Positions 1 to 8,603 of a DNA stretch of 64,000 bases are shown here, piece by piece (position 1 is the first letter of the stretch; every line of letters starts with the position of its first letter). Under the pieces are notes generated by a model. The model made no database searches. It was not told where the DNA came from and was given only the letters and a program-made list of their open reading frames with translations. This stretch comes from Asaia bogorensis (lineage in GTDB: Bacteria; Pseudomonadota; Alphaproteobacteria; Acetobacterales; Acetobacteraceae), in NCBI GenBank assembly GCA_943333505.2, contig CALQTN020000002.1, positions 80,706 through 144,705 on the forward strand, given 5' to 3'. Made by a program: the position numbers and the translations under genes.

Positions 1-575
1 TCGACCGTCACCACGTCACGCAGCATGGCGTGTTCGTTGTGCTGGGCGTGATGCGATGCGGCGACCTTGATCCAGGCGAGTTGTTCGCTGGTGGTGCCGT
101 ATTCGTACATGTGGCGGGCGGCGACCATGGCGTAGCCGTTGCCGGTCACGGCCGCGTATTGCTGCTCGAACTGGGTGTCGGGGACCAGCGGGTTGCCGGC
201 GCGCGGCGCGGTGCCGGTGGCCTGGCCTTCGCTGCGCGGACGACCGGCGAGGGTGATGAGCACAACGCTGGCGCGGCCCAGTGCGATCGCCTGGGCGGCA
301 TGGGCGACATGCAGGAGGTAGGACGACCCACCGACATCGGTCGAGTCCATGAAGCGGATCTTGGTCAGGTTCATGTAGTCGATCATGTTGATCGGACCCA
401 TGCCTGGCGCGTCGCCGGCGCAGATGTAGCCGTCGATGTCGTCCTTGGTCAGACCGGCATCGAGCAGCGCGCCTTTGGCGCATTCGGCGTGCAATTGCGC
501 GACGGATTTATCCGGCGCCTTGCGCGTCGGGTGCTCGTAGGCCCCGACAATATAGGCTTTCCCTTTGATGCTCAT
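1..575 (-). CDS. Thiolase family protein (acetyl-CoA acetyltransferase-like), 3' end outside window
   Basis: Partial gene; about 191 N-terminal residues are visible and the C-terminus lies beyond the left edge. The protein begins MSIKGKAYIVGAYEHPTRKA, then GALLDAGLTKDDIDGYICAG and SSYLLHVAHAAQAIALG. This is the N-terminal fold of the SCP-x-like or non-canonical thiolases that are annotated acetyl-CoA acetyltransferase. In the visible part the usual reactive-cysteine position reads DVGGSSYLL, with no cysteine, so a classical thiolase reaction is doubtful. Such proteins often pair with a small DUF35 OB-fold protein, which is not visible here. The start is ATG at 575, preceded by a GGAGAGG ribosome binding site. 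It is divergent from the deacetylase. Confidence 0.8.
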   Translation of the reverse strand, partial: MSIKGKAYIVGAYEHPTRKAPDKSVAQLHAECAKGALLDAGLTKDDIDGYICAGDAPGMGPINMIDYMNLTKIRFMDSTDVGGSSYLLHVAHAAQAIALGRASVVLITLAGRPRSEGQATGTAPRAGNPLVPDTQFEQQYAAVTGNGYAMVAARHMYEYGTTSEQLAWIKVAASHHAQHNEHAMLRDVVTV

Positions 576-710
576 GGCGTTTCCCTCTCCTCGGCCGTGA
601 CGACCGGAATTTGACTGGTAAAGTTTCTGTCACAAGCGCCGGCTTGGCAAGCGCCCCACAACCTTGGATGCTGCATGCCAGTTGCGACATGCATTACCAA
701 GGAGTCCCGC

Positions 711-1565
711 ATGGCTGATTTATTTGTCTGCCTCACTTTTGACCACGACAATGTGTCGGGGCAGATCTCGCGCGGCAACACCACGCCCACCGCTATCAGC
801 CGGGGCGATTTCGGCATCCCGGCCACCCAGCGCATCCTGCGGCTGCTGAATGCCGAGCGCATTCCGGCGACATTCTTCATCCCCGGCCACACCATCGAAA
901 GCTATCCGTCCTGCGTTGCGGCCGTCCACGCCGCCGGCCACGAGATCGGTCACCATGGCTGGACCCATCGCGTGCCCTCGACCCTGGGCGCCGAGGGCGA
1001 GGAACAGGAATTGCTGCGCGGCATCGAAAGCATCGTCAAACTGACCGGACGAGCGCCGCGCGGCTATCGGTCGCCGTCATGGGACCTCAGCCCGCACAGC
1101 ATCGATCTGCTGATCAAGCACGGGTTTGTGTACGACAGCTCGATGATGGGGCATGACTACATCCCCTATCAGGCGCGCCAGGGCGATGAGATCAGCCTGT
1201 TGGAGCCGATGAAGTTCGGGCCCGATTCGCCCTTGATCGAAATGCCGATTTCCTGGGCGTTGGATGATTTCCCGCATTTCGAATACACACGGTCGGATGC
1301 CGGCATCCTGCCTGGTGGGTCCAATGCGCGGTTGGTGATCGAGAACTTCATCAACGAATTCAAGTATATGAAGAAATACTACGACTGGGGTGTGCTGACC
1401 TACACCTTCCACCCGCATGTTATCGGACGGGGCCATCGGATGTTCATGTTCGAGCATATGATTGAGGTGCTGCGCGCCGAAGGGGCACAGTTCGTGACCA
1501 TGGAAACCGCGGTGGACGCTTATCGTGCGAAGTTCCCCAATGGGGTTTCGTTGCGCGGAGGCTAG
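711..1565 (+). CDS. Polysaccharide deacetylase (NodB) family protein
   Basis: A 284-residue cytoplasmic-looking protein with no signal peptide. NodB homology motifs are present: LTFDHDN near residue 10 (metal Asp), HEIGHHGWTH near 85 (HxxxH metal pair), RGYRSPSWD near 115, and a late TFHPHVIGRG. The lack of a signal and the LTFDHDN variant fit the PuuE/allantoinase-like cytosolic branch better than cell-wall deacetylases, so the substrate could be a small amide; this is inference. An upstream in-frame ATG exists at 675, but the ATG at 711 has an AAGGAG site eight bases before it and gives the family N-terminus. The next gene downstream is a sugar-type binding protein, separated by a repeat. 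Confidence 0.85.
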   Translation: MADLFVCLTFDHDNVSGQISRGNTTPTAISRGDFGIPATQRILRLLNAERIPATFFIPGHTIESYPSCVAAVHAAGHEIGHHGWTHRVPSTLGAEGEEQELLRGIESIVKLTGRAPRGYRSPSWDLSPHSIDLLIKHGFVYDSSMMGHDYIPYQARQGDEISLLEPMKFGPDSPLIEMPISWALDDFPHFEYTRSDAGILPGGSNARLVIENFINEFKYMKKYYDWGVLTYTFHPHVIGRGHRMFMFEHMIEVLRAEGAQFVTMETAVDAYRAKFPNGVSLRGG

Positions 1566-1571
1566 GGGACG

Positions 1572-1720
1572 AAAGGTCTTCTGCGTTTGAAAACAAAGAA
1601 GAAAAAACCCTCACTATTTTGTTGCCGTTGGCGTGGGACCACGGTCCGTGGGTTCGCCAACGGCAACACATCATCAAAAAGTTTTTTTGGTTCTTTTTGT
1701 TCACAAAAAGAACTGCTTAA
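1572..1720. repeat. R1 intergenic repeat copy, two stacked inverted repeats
   Basis: An AT-rich hairpin element. The outer part has 13-base perfect arms GTTGCCGTTGGCG (1621-1633) and CGCCAACGGCAAC (1655-1667). The second is a near-palindrome GTTCTTTTTG-TTCA-CAAAAAGAAC at 1690-1713, preceded by an AAAAAGTTTTTTTGG run. A TTTGAAAACAAAGAAG half-unit lies at 1586-1603. Similar units recur at 4603, 15502, 19926, 26918, 38259, 39327 and 54475. The position after a stop codon, and the T/A tracts, suggest a bidirectional terminator or REP-like element. Confidence 0.75.
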
Positions 1721-1775
1721 CTTCCCTTGCGATTTTGCCCTATCCTGTTGGCAATACATAAAAGGGAGCCAAGCC

Positions 1776-3095
1776 ATGATCCGTCGCCGCCACCTTCTGG
1801 CCGCCAGTGCCGGTCTGCTCGCCGCGCCTGCCATCGTTGAACGCGCCAATGCGCAGAGCAAGTTCGACTGGAAGCAGGCCAAGGGCACCAAGCTCGAAAT
1901 CAATTTCGGCAAGCACCCATCCGCCGACGTCATGCAGGGGCGGCAAAAGGAATTCGAGGAACTGACCGGCATCAAGGTCGGGTCGGAGCAGATCCCCGAA
2001 CAGCAGCAGCGTCCGAAAGTAGCGATGGAGCTGAGCACCGGGCGGCCGAGCTTCGATGCGGTGACGATTTCGCTGCACGTGCAGAAGAAGCTGGTCGAGA
2101 AGGGCAAGTGGATGGTCGATCTGCGGCCGTTCATCAAGGACCCGAGCAAAACCAACCCGGATTTCGACTTCGCTGATTTTTCGCCGGCGGCGTTGGCCTA
2201 TGGCACGGCGGCCGACGGCACCTTGCATACGCTGACCCATCTGCCCGATTTCTGGATGGTTTATTACAACAAGGCGCTTTTCGCGCAGAAGGGACTGACT
2301 TTCCCGAAAACCATGGACGAAATGCTGGTGACCGCGCGGGCGCTGACCGACAAGTCCAAAGGCACCTACGGGTTCGTCGCGCGCGGGCAGAAGAATGCCA
2401 ATCTGCCGGTGTTCACCCAGATTTTGCTTGGGATGGGCAAGGAAACCTTGTCGGCGGATGGCAAGACTTTGCTGATGGACACGCCGGAAGCGATCTGGGC
2501 GGCGGAGCTTTATGCCAAGCTGATGCGCGAAACCGCACCGCCCGGCAGCATCGGGTTTAATTGGAATGAGTGCCAGACCAGCTTCAGCCAGGGCAATATC
2601 GGCATGTGGCTCGACGGGATCGGGTTCTCGGCGCCGCTGGTCGATCCGACCAAATCCAAAGTCAGCAAGGATGTCGGCTTCGCGCCGATGCCGGCCGGGC
2701 CGAAGGCGCAGCATTCAGCGATGTTCTGTTCGGGGTTCAGCATTCCTGCCGCCAGCAAGAACCAGTTGGGCGCCTGGCTTTATCTGCAATGGGCAACCAA
2801 CAAGTCGCTGTCGGGGGAAATCCTCAGCAAGGGCGCCGGCATGCCGGGGCGGTCGAGCCCGTTCAGCGACGACGCGATCCGCAAGGCCAGTGCGTTCCCC
2901 GGTGAGTGGTTCGATTGCGCGCTGGCCTGCCAAAAGATCGTGCGGGCGGGGCTGCCAGAGATTATCGCGGTGACCGAATTCCGCGATGTGTTCGGGGTGG
3001 CGCTGACCAATATGATCTCGGGCGCGGATGCGTCGGCGGAGCTGAAGAAGGCGATGGCCGCGTTCAAGCCGGTGTTGGACAAGGAAAACGCGTAG
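1776..3095 (+). CDS. Extracellular solute-binding protein of an ABC transporter (family 1, sugar type)
   Basis: A 439-residue exported binding protein. The N-terminus MIRRRHLLAASAGLLAAPAI followed by VERANAQ is a signal peptide with an RR pair at residues 3-4, so Tat export is possible. The body has features of family 1 solute-binding proteins: LEINFGKHPSADVMQGRQKE, the DAVTISLHVQKKLVEKGK segment, LPDFWMVYYNKALF, and GNIGMWLDGIGFS. The likely role is uptake of a carbohydrate or polyol. No permease or ATPase gene adjoins it in the window, so its partners are elsewhere or it is orphaned. The ATG at 1776 follows AAGGGAG; the reading frame is open upstream only through repeat DNA. Confidence 0.85.
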   Translation: MIRRRHLLAASAGLLAAPAIVERANAQSKFDWKQAKGTKLEINFGKHPSADVMQGRQKEFEELTGIKVGSEQIPEQQQRPKVAMELSTGRPSFDAVTISLHVQKKLVEKGKWMVDLRPFIKDPSKTNPDFDFADFSPAALAYGTAADGTLHTLTHLPDFWMVYYNKALFAQKGLTFPKTMDEMLVTARALTDKSKGTYGFVARGQKNANLPVFTQILLGMGKETLSADGKTLLMDTPEAIWAAELYAKLMRETAPPGSIGFNWNECQTSFSQGNIGMWLDGIGFSAPLVDPTKSKVSKDVGFAPMPAGPKAQHSAMFCSGFSIPAASKNQLGAWLYLQWATNKSLSGEILSKGAGMPGRSSPFSDDAIRKASAFPGEWFDCALACQKIVRAGLPEIIAVTEFRDVFGVALTNMISGADASAELKKAMAAFKPVLDKENA

Positions 3096-3179
3096 TTTGC
3101 GGGCGGGGTGGGGGGCGCGCGGCGCCCTCCACCCGGTTGGTTGAGGGGAGGGGTTTTGCTTGGGTGATGCGGGCGTGGG

Positions 3180-3557
3180 TTAGGCTAGAAGCCGGGAAAT
3201 TTCGGTGACGAAGCTGGTGGCTTCTTTGATCGCCCATTGCGCTTTCTCGCTGGGCACTGGTGCCGCCAGGTAGTCTGCGGTCAGCCGCAATTCATGAACA
3301 CGGTTGAATGAACGGCCGAACTCGGCAGGGAGGTGCCCGGCTTTGACCAGATGTTGGCCAAAGCTGCCGATCAGGCCGGTGTGGGTTTTGGAGTGGCTTT
3401 GGTCTGTTCCTACGCCGGCCCATGATAGGGCAGCGATAGCGGCATCGAACATCGCGTAGTAGGCGCGGTTGGTGGCGCCGTCGGTGTCTTCGGCCTGCAA
3501 CAGGATTTTGGCCGAGACGAGGGCTTAATGGGCCTTTTCTATGCCAATCGGTGTCAT
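3180..3557 (-). pseudogene. HEPN-domain protein gene interrupted by an in-frame TAA
   Basis: Reading from ATG at 3557 gives MTPIGIEKAH, then a TAA stop, then ALVSAKILLQAEDTDGA and NRAYYAMFDAAIAAL. The latter is the typical HEPN core (MNT-HEPN toxin-antitoxin or abortive type). Homology to the HEPN pattern spans the stop, so this looks like a nonsense mutation rather than a late start. A TTG at 3500 could restart translation and would give 106 residues. The ATG overlaps the TGA of an upstream frame ending SLIKSIARDLIRFG in the ATGA manner, as expected for an MNT nucleotidyltransferase partner, but that frame carries stops and no MNT motif. Probably a decayed toxin-antitoxin locus. Confidence 0.6.
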
Positions 3558-3674
3558 CCAAACCTGATCAAGTCGCGGGCGATGCTTTTGATGAGGCTCG
3601 GCTTCCTTTCATATTTTCAGGTCCTCTATCTTCGGTGCGGTGATTGAGGACGGCGATATGTCAGAAGGGGGATT

Positions 3675-3809
3675 GTGGCGAAAATTCAAAGCCTGGGGCG
3701 TTTGATCAGCGAAATGCAGGCGGTGGCGCGGAGGGAGGTGGCGGACCTTGCTGATGCGGCGGCGGTGCGTGCATCCTCGGCCGAGGCAGTGTTTCGGCTT
3801 CGACTTTGA
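3675..3809 (+). CDS. Small hypothetical ORF, possibly a gene remnant
   Basis: A possible 44-residue protein starting GTG at 3675 after an AAGGGGG stretch: VAKIQSLGRLISEMQAVARR followed by EVADLADAAAVRASSAEAVF. The sequence looks like the N-terminus of a longer soluble regulator-type protein that has lost its reading frame, because protein-like sequence (EMVRAALD) continues in another frame downstream. No family assigned. It lies in the decayed stretch between the HEPN remnant and the orphan gene. Confidence 0.25.
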   Translation: MAKIQSLGRLISEMQAVARREVADLADAAAVRASSAEAVFRLRL

Positions 3810-3882
3810 GGGGCGACGAGATGGTGCGTGCGGCCCTGGACTGCGACGGCTTCGCTTCGAAGCGACAAAAAGTTAGTTTAAC

Positions 3883-3911
3883 TTGACATTTCTGATCGAG
3901 TTAGTTAATTT
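3883..3911 (+). promoter_or_regulatory. Sigma-70-type promoter of the orphan gene, leaderless spacing
   Basis: TTGACA at 3883-3888, a 17-base spacer, then TAATTT at 3906-3911. The ATG of the next gene is at 3918, six bases after the -10, so transcription would start at or next to the initiation codon. No Shine-Dalgarno lies between. The second copy of this gene shows the same arrangement. Confidence 0.6.
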
Positions 3912-3917
3912 CACGAC

Positions 3918-4424
3918 ATGAAGCAATTTTCCCTCGTCCTCATTGATCTGCGCGCCGCGATTGCGGTTGTGGCGGCGCGTGAGCGGGGGCTTTCGGCGTT
4001 GTTGTTGATTGTCTGGGGGCGGGTTTCCCGGGTGGCGGCGCGGATTGAGCGGTTGATGGCGCTGTGGCGGGCTGGGATTTTGCCGGTGGCGCGGGCGCCT
4101 CGGGTTGGGCGGATTGCGGTGGTCAGGGTGCGGGTTCGGACCCGGATTCCGTCTGGGCGCGGGTGGTTGGCAATTCGGGCTTGGGAGGTTCGGGCGTTCG
4201 GGTCTCAGCTTGCGCATTTGATGGCGACTGATGCGGAGTTTGCGCGGTTTCTGGCCGAGGTTCCTGCTGCGGCGCGGATGCTGCGGCCGATTTGCCGGAT
4301 GGTGGCGGTGGATGCGTTGCCGGCGGTGTTGCGTAAGGTTCGGGCGCCGGTGGTTGCTGGCGGCGTGGTGGTGAGTCCGGTGGGGGTGGTGCCGGAGGTG
4401 GTTTCGCAATTTTTGGGTGGTTAG
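3918..4424 (+). CDS. Orphan family protein, copy 1
   Basis: A 168-residue protein of unknown function. It opens MKQFSLVLIDLRAAI and continues with a hydrophobic/basic segment containing SALLLIVWGR and RLMALWRAG (residues 25-55). A low-complexity Arg/Val-rich stretch follows (65-95), then FGSQLAHLM and FARFLAEVPAAARMLRPICR. A homologue lies at 15721-16224 (minus). By hand alignment 34 of 55 residues are identical in the N-terminal block, and FGSQLAH, RFLAEVP and LRP are also shared. The first half may be an amphipathic or membrane-associated helix pair. The gene has its own promoter and is followed by a repeat also found 3' of copy 2. The flanks are AT-richer than the neighbours. The function is not recognisable. 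Confidence 0.7.
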   Translation: MKQFSLVLIDLRAAIAVVAARERGLSALLLIVWGRVSRVAARIERLMALWRAGILPVARAPRVGRIAVVRVRVRTRIPSGRGWLAIRAWEVRAFGSQLAHLMATDAEFARFLAEVPAAARMLRPICRMVAVDALPAVLRKVRAPVVAGGVVVSPVGVVPEVVSQFLGG

Positions 4425-4496
4425 GCGGTGGGGTGTTTCTGCGGATTAATTGTTGCTATATCGTAATTAAAATGAATAGTTTTGTGTCGTGGTGGA

Positions 4497-4626
4497 GATG
4501 GATTGCTTGGCAAGGGCTCGCAACGACGAGGTGGGCGGCAGCGGGCGGGGCGGGGGCGGGGGTACGGTGCCTGCCACCCCGCCAAGTCGGGACGTTTTTT
4601 TGCTTCTTTTTGTTTACAAAAAGAAG
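4497..4626 (+). repeat. Shared 3' element of orphan copy 1 plus R1 hairpin
   Basis: GATGGATTGCTTGGCAAGGG then CTCGCAACGA at 4497-4526 matches, with few differences, the reverse complement of 15610-15636, which lies downstream of orphan copy 2. An R1 hairpin CTTCTTTTTGT-TT-ACAAAAAGAAG follows at 4603-4626, preceded by GACGTTTTTTTG. Its placement between convergent genes (orphan and purA) fits a bidirectional terminator. Confidence 0.6.
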
Positions 4627-4643
4627 ACGCTTGCCTTCCTTAT

Positions 4644-5933
<1,290 letters not shown>

Positions 5934-5939
5934 GGTGTT

Positions 5940-7064
5940 CTACTCCGAAAGGGGCGCGGCGTGGCCGTCGCTTGAGAGGATGTGGGTGCAGCCGCGCGGG
6001 GAGGCGGATGCGTCGAGGGCGGCGATGGTGATGAAGCCTTGGGCACGGAGCGCGGCGGCCTGGGCGGGATCGGCACCGAAGGGCACGAAGACACGGTCGG
6101 GGGCGGAAACCGCAGGCACTGCTTGCAGGATGGCGTCGGGGTAAAGCGTGAGGCCGGTGGCGGGTTCGGTATCGCCACAGATATAGCGTCCGCCGCGGCC
6201 GAGTTCGGCCTGGCGGTCTGGGGTGTAGACCGTCATGCAGACGCCGGTGTGGTATTTGAGGCCGCGAAACTCGACCGGATCGACGGTGATGGTGACGCCT
6301 GCCATGGATCGGGCGCGGATGGCGGCAACGGTTGCAGCGATGCGATCGGCGAGCAGTCGGGTGGCAGGTGGCAGGTCGGCGGCGGCGAGTGCCGCGAGCG
6401 CCCCGTCGGCCGGACCGGCGGCGAGCAGCAGGTCGGACAAGGTTGCAGCGAGGGGGCCGGCGCGATCGCGGACGGCGGCGATGTCCTTGCGGTCAAGTGC
6501 GCGCGTTAAAGCCGCACGACGATCGGCGGGGAAATCGGTTTCGTCGAGCAGGCTGGGCACCAAAGTCGGCATGGTGAGGTCGATCGACAGGCGGGCGATG
6601 CCGAGGGAGCGCAAGGCTTCGGCACCGACCAGAACGATTTCGGCGTCGGCCTCGGGGCTGTCATGGCCGATCAGCTCGATGCCGGCTTGCGGGATCTGCC
6701 GGTCGGGGGCGATCTGCGACGCTTGCACGCGCAGGACCTGGCCGGCGTAGGACAGGCGCAGCGGGCGGGCGGCGACGGCGAGGCGGGTAGTGGCGATGCG
6801 GGCGATTTGCGGGGTCATGTCCGCGCGCAGCCCCATCATCCGGCGTGTGTCGGGGTCCATCAGGCGGAAGGTCTGGTCGCCCATCGCGGCACCCGAGCCA
6901 GACAGCAGGCTGTCCTCGAATTCGATCAAAGGCGGCTTGACCCGCTGGTAGCCGTGGGAGGCGAAGCTTGCCATGAGGCGCTCGACGGCGGCGGCCTCGG
7001 TGTCGGCTTCGGGGGGGAGCAGGTCGCGGAGGCCGGAGGGGAGCAGGGCGCGGTGATCGCTCAT
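5940..7064 (-). CDS. hisZ: ATP phosphoribosyltransferase regulatory subunit
   Basis: A 374-residue HisRS paralogue that lacks the anticodon-binding domain and aminoacylation. HisZ binds the short-form HisG and is needed for the first step of histidine synthesis and its feedback control. Seen here: LPSGLRDLLPPEAD at the N-terminus, the class II core ADMTPQIARI, LRLSYAGQVLR, and the C-terminal GGRYICGDTEPATGLTLY. Its presence predicts a short HisG elsewhere in the genome. The ATG at 7064 overlaps the trpE stop by four bases (ATGA), implying translational coupling. Confidence 0.93.
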   Translation of the reverse strand: MSDHRALLPSGLRDLLPPEADTEAAAVERLMASFASHGYQRVKPPLIEFEDSLLSGSGAAMGDQTFRLMDPDTRRMMGLRADMTPQIARIATTRLAVAARPLRLSYAGQVLRVQASQIAPDRQIPQAGIELIGHDSPEADAEIVLVGAEALRSLGIARLSIDLTMPTLVPSLLDETDFPADRRAALTRALDRKDIAAVRDRAGPLAATLSDLLLAAGPADGALAALAAADLPPATRLLADRIAATVAAIRARSMAGVTITVDPVEFRGLKYHTGVCMTVYTPDRQAELGRGGRYICGDTEPATGLTLYPDAILQAVPAVSAPDRVFVPFGADPAQAAALRAQGFITIAALDASASPRGCTHILSSDGHAAPLSE

Positions 7065-8596
7065 GACCGGTTAGCCCCCCGCTGATTACCACCGGGCCCG
7101 GCGGCAAAGCGCACGGCTTCCTCGGCGGCGCGCATCAGGGCGCGGGCCTTTTGGCGGGTTTCCTCGAATTCCGATGCCGGGTTGCTGTCAGCGACGATTC
7201 CGGCACCAGCCTGGACATGCATGACACCGTCTTTGACCACCGCAGTGCGCAGACCGATGCAGGTATCCATGCTGCCATTGGCGGCGAAATAGCCGATGCA
7301 ACCGCCATAAACGCCGCGCCGATCAGGTTCGAGTTCCTCGATGATTTCCATCGCGCGCACTTTGGGGGCGCCGGACAAGGTGCCGGCGGGGAAGCCGGCG
7401 ACTAGGGCGTCGAGCGCATCACGCCCTTCGTTCAACTGGCCCTGGACGTCGGACATGATGTGCATGACATGGCTGAAGCGCTCGATACCGAAGCTTTCGG
7501 TGACTTTTACAGTGCCGAGTGCCGAGACCCGACCGACATCGTTGCGTCCGAGATCGAGAAGCATGAGGTGCTCGGCGCGCTCCTTGGGATCCGCGAGGAG
7601 TTCGCGTTCAAGGGCCTGATCTTCCTCGTGGGTTTCGCCGCGGCGACGGGTGCCGGCGAGCGGGCGGATGGTGACGATGTTGTCGCGCAGGCGAACCAGG
7701 ATTTCGGGCGAACTGCACACGACAGAGAAGCCGCCCATGTCGAGAAACACCAGGAATGGCGCGGGGTTGACCCGACGCAGCGCGCGGTAGAGTGAAAACG
7801 GGGGCAGAGCGAAGGGGATTGAAAAACGCTGGCTCAACACCACTTGGAAGACATCACCGCTAGCTACGTATTCCTTCGCGGTATCGATCGCGGCAAGGAA
7901 GCCGGCCTCGGTGAAGTTTGACGCCGGCTCGGCAACCGGCGGCAAGGCCACAGGCGGTAAGGCGCGGGGAACTGGGCGGGCGAGGGCAGCCTCGGCATTG
8001 GCCAACCGGTCATGGGCCGCTTCCCATGCCTGGGTTGCGGTTACCCCTTGGCGTGGATAGACCGGAGCTGCAAGCGTCAGCAAATCGTTCACGTTGTCGA
8101 AGACAGCAAAAAGGCTGGGGCGGCCCATAACCGCCTCGGGAATGCCCATCTTGTCGATGTTCTTCGCGGGTAGTCGCTCCATCTGCCGCACCATGTCGTA
8201 GCCGAGATAGCCCATCAATCCGCCGCACATTGGGGGCAGGCCATCGGGTAATTCCATCCGGCATTCGGCGATCAGCGCGCGCAGGCTTTCGAGTGGTGGG
8301 CGGGTATCGGGGACATAGGCAAAGGGTGCGGCACGAGCGTCGCGGTTCAGTTCAGCGATGCCGTCGCGGCAGCGCCAGATCAAATCGGGGTCTAGTCCGA
8401 TGATCGAATAGCGGCCACGGGCAGCACCGCCTTCGACCGATTCGAGGAGAAAAGAATTGGGCTTGCCGTCGCCTAGCTTGAGGAAGGCGGCAACTGGGGT
8501 TTCGAGGTCGGCGACGGTCCGCGACCACAGCATGCGCCCATGACCTGCGTCGTAGGCGCTACGAAAGGCGGCGAAATTCGGGTTGGAACTGTCCAT
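7061..8596 (-). CDS. trpE: Anthranilate synthase component I
   Basis: A 511-residue protein that makes anthranilate from chorismate, with ammonia from TrpG; first step of tryptophan synthesis. The N-terminal regulatory domain carries the Trp-binding LLES motif (SFLLESVEGG near residue 50). The chorismate-utilising domain has SGDVFQVVLSQRF, FLDMGGFSVVCSSPEI, RPLAGTRRRG, LLDLGRNDVGRV, FPAGTLSGAPKVRAMEII and GCIGYFAANG. No trpG follows, unlike many alphaproteobacterial loci; hisZ is fused on by a four-base overlap instead. The ATG at 8596 was chosen because longer starts run into ppiD. It sits seven bases after the ppiD stop. Confidence 0.95.
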   Translation of the reverse strand: MDSSNPNFAAFRSAYDAGHGRMLWSRTVADLETPVAAFLKLGDGKPNSFLLESVEGGAARGRYSIIGLDPDLIWRCRDGIAELNRDARAAPFAYVPDTRPPLESLRALIAECRMELPDGLPPMCGGLMGYLGYDMVRQMERLPAKNIDKMGIPEAVMGRPSLFAVFDNVNDLLTLAAPVYPRQGVTATQAWEAAHDRLANAEAALARPVPRALPPVALPPVAEPASNFTEAGFLAAIDTAKEYVASGDVFQVVLSQRFSIPFALPPFSLYRALRRVNPAPFLVFLDMGGFSVVCSSPEILVRLRDNIVTIRPLAGTRRRGETHEEDQALERELLADPKERAEHLMLLDLGRNDVGRVSALGTVKVTESFGIERFSHVMHIMSDVQGQLNEGRDALDALVAGFPAGTLSGAPKVRAMEIIEELEPDRRGVYGGCIGYFAANGSMDTCIGLRTAVVKDGVMHVQAGAGIVADSNPASEFEETRQKARALMRAAEEAVRFAAGPGGNQRGANRS

Positions 8597-8603
8597 GTCC
8601 GGC

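Noticed and set aside
1690..1713. R1 hairpins as terminal inverted repeats of a single insertion sequence
   Set aside because: No transposase lies between any pair of copies and no target duplications are seen; they are scattered at 3' ends.
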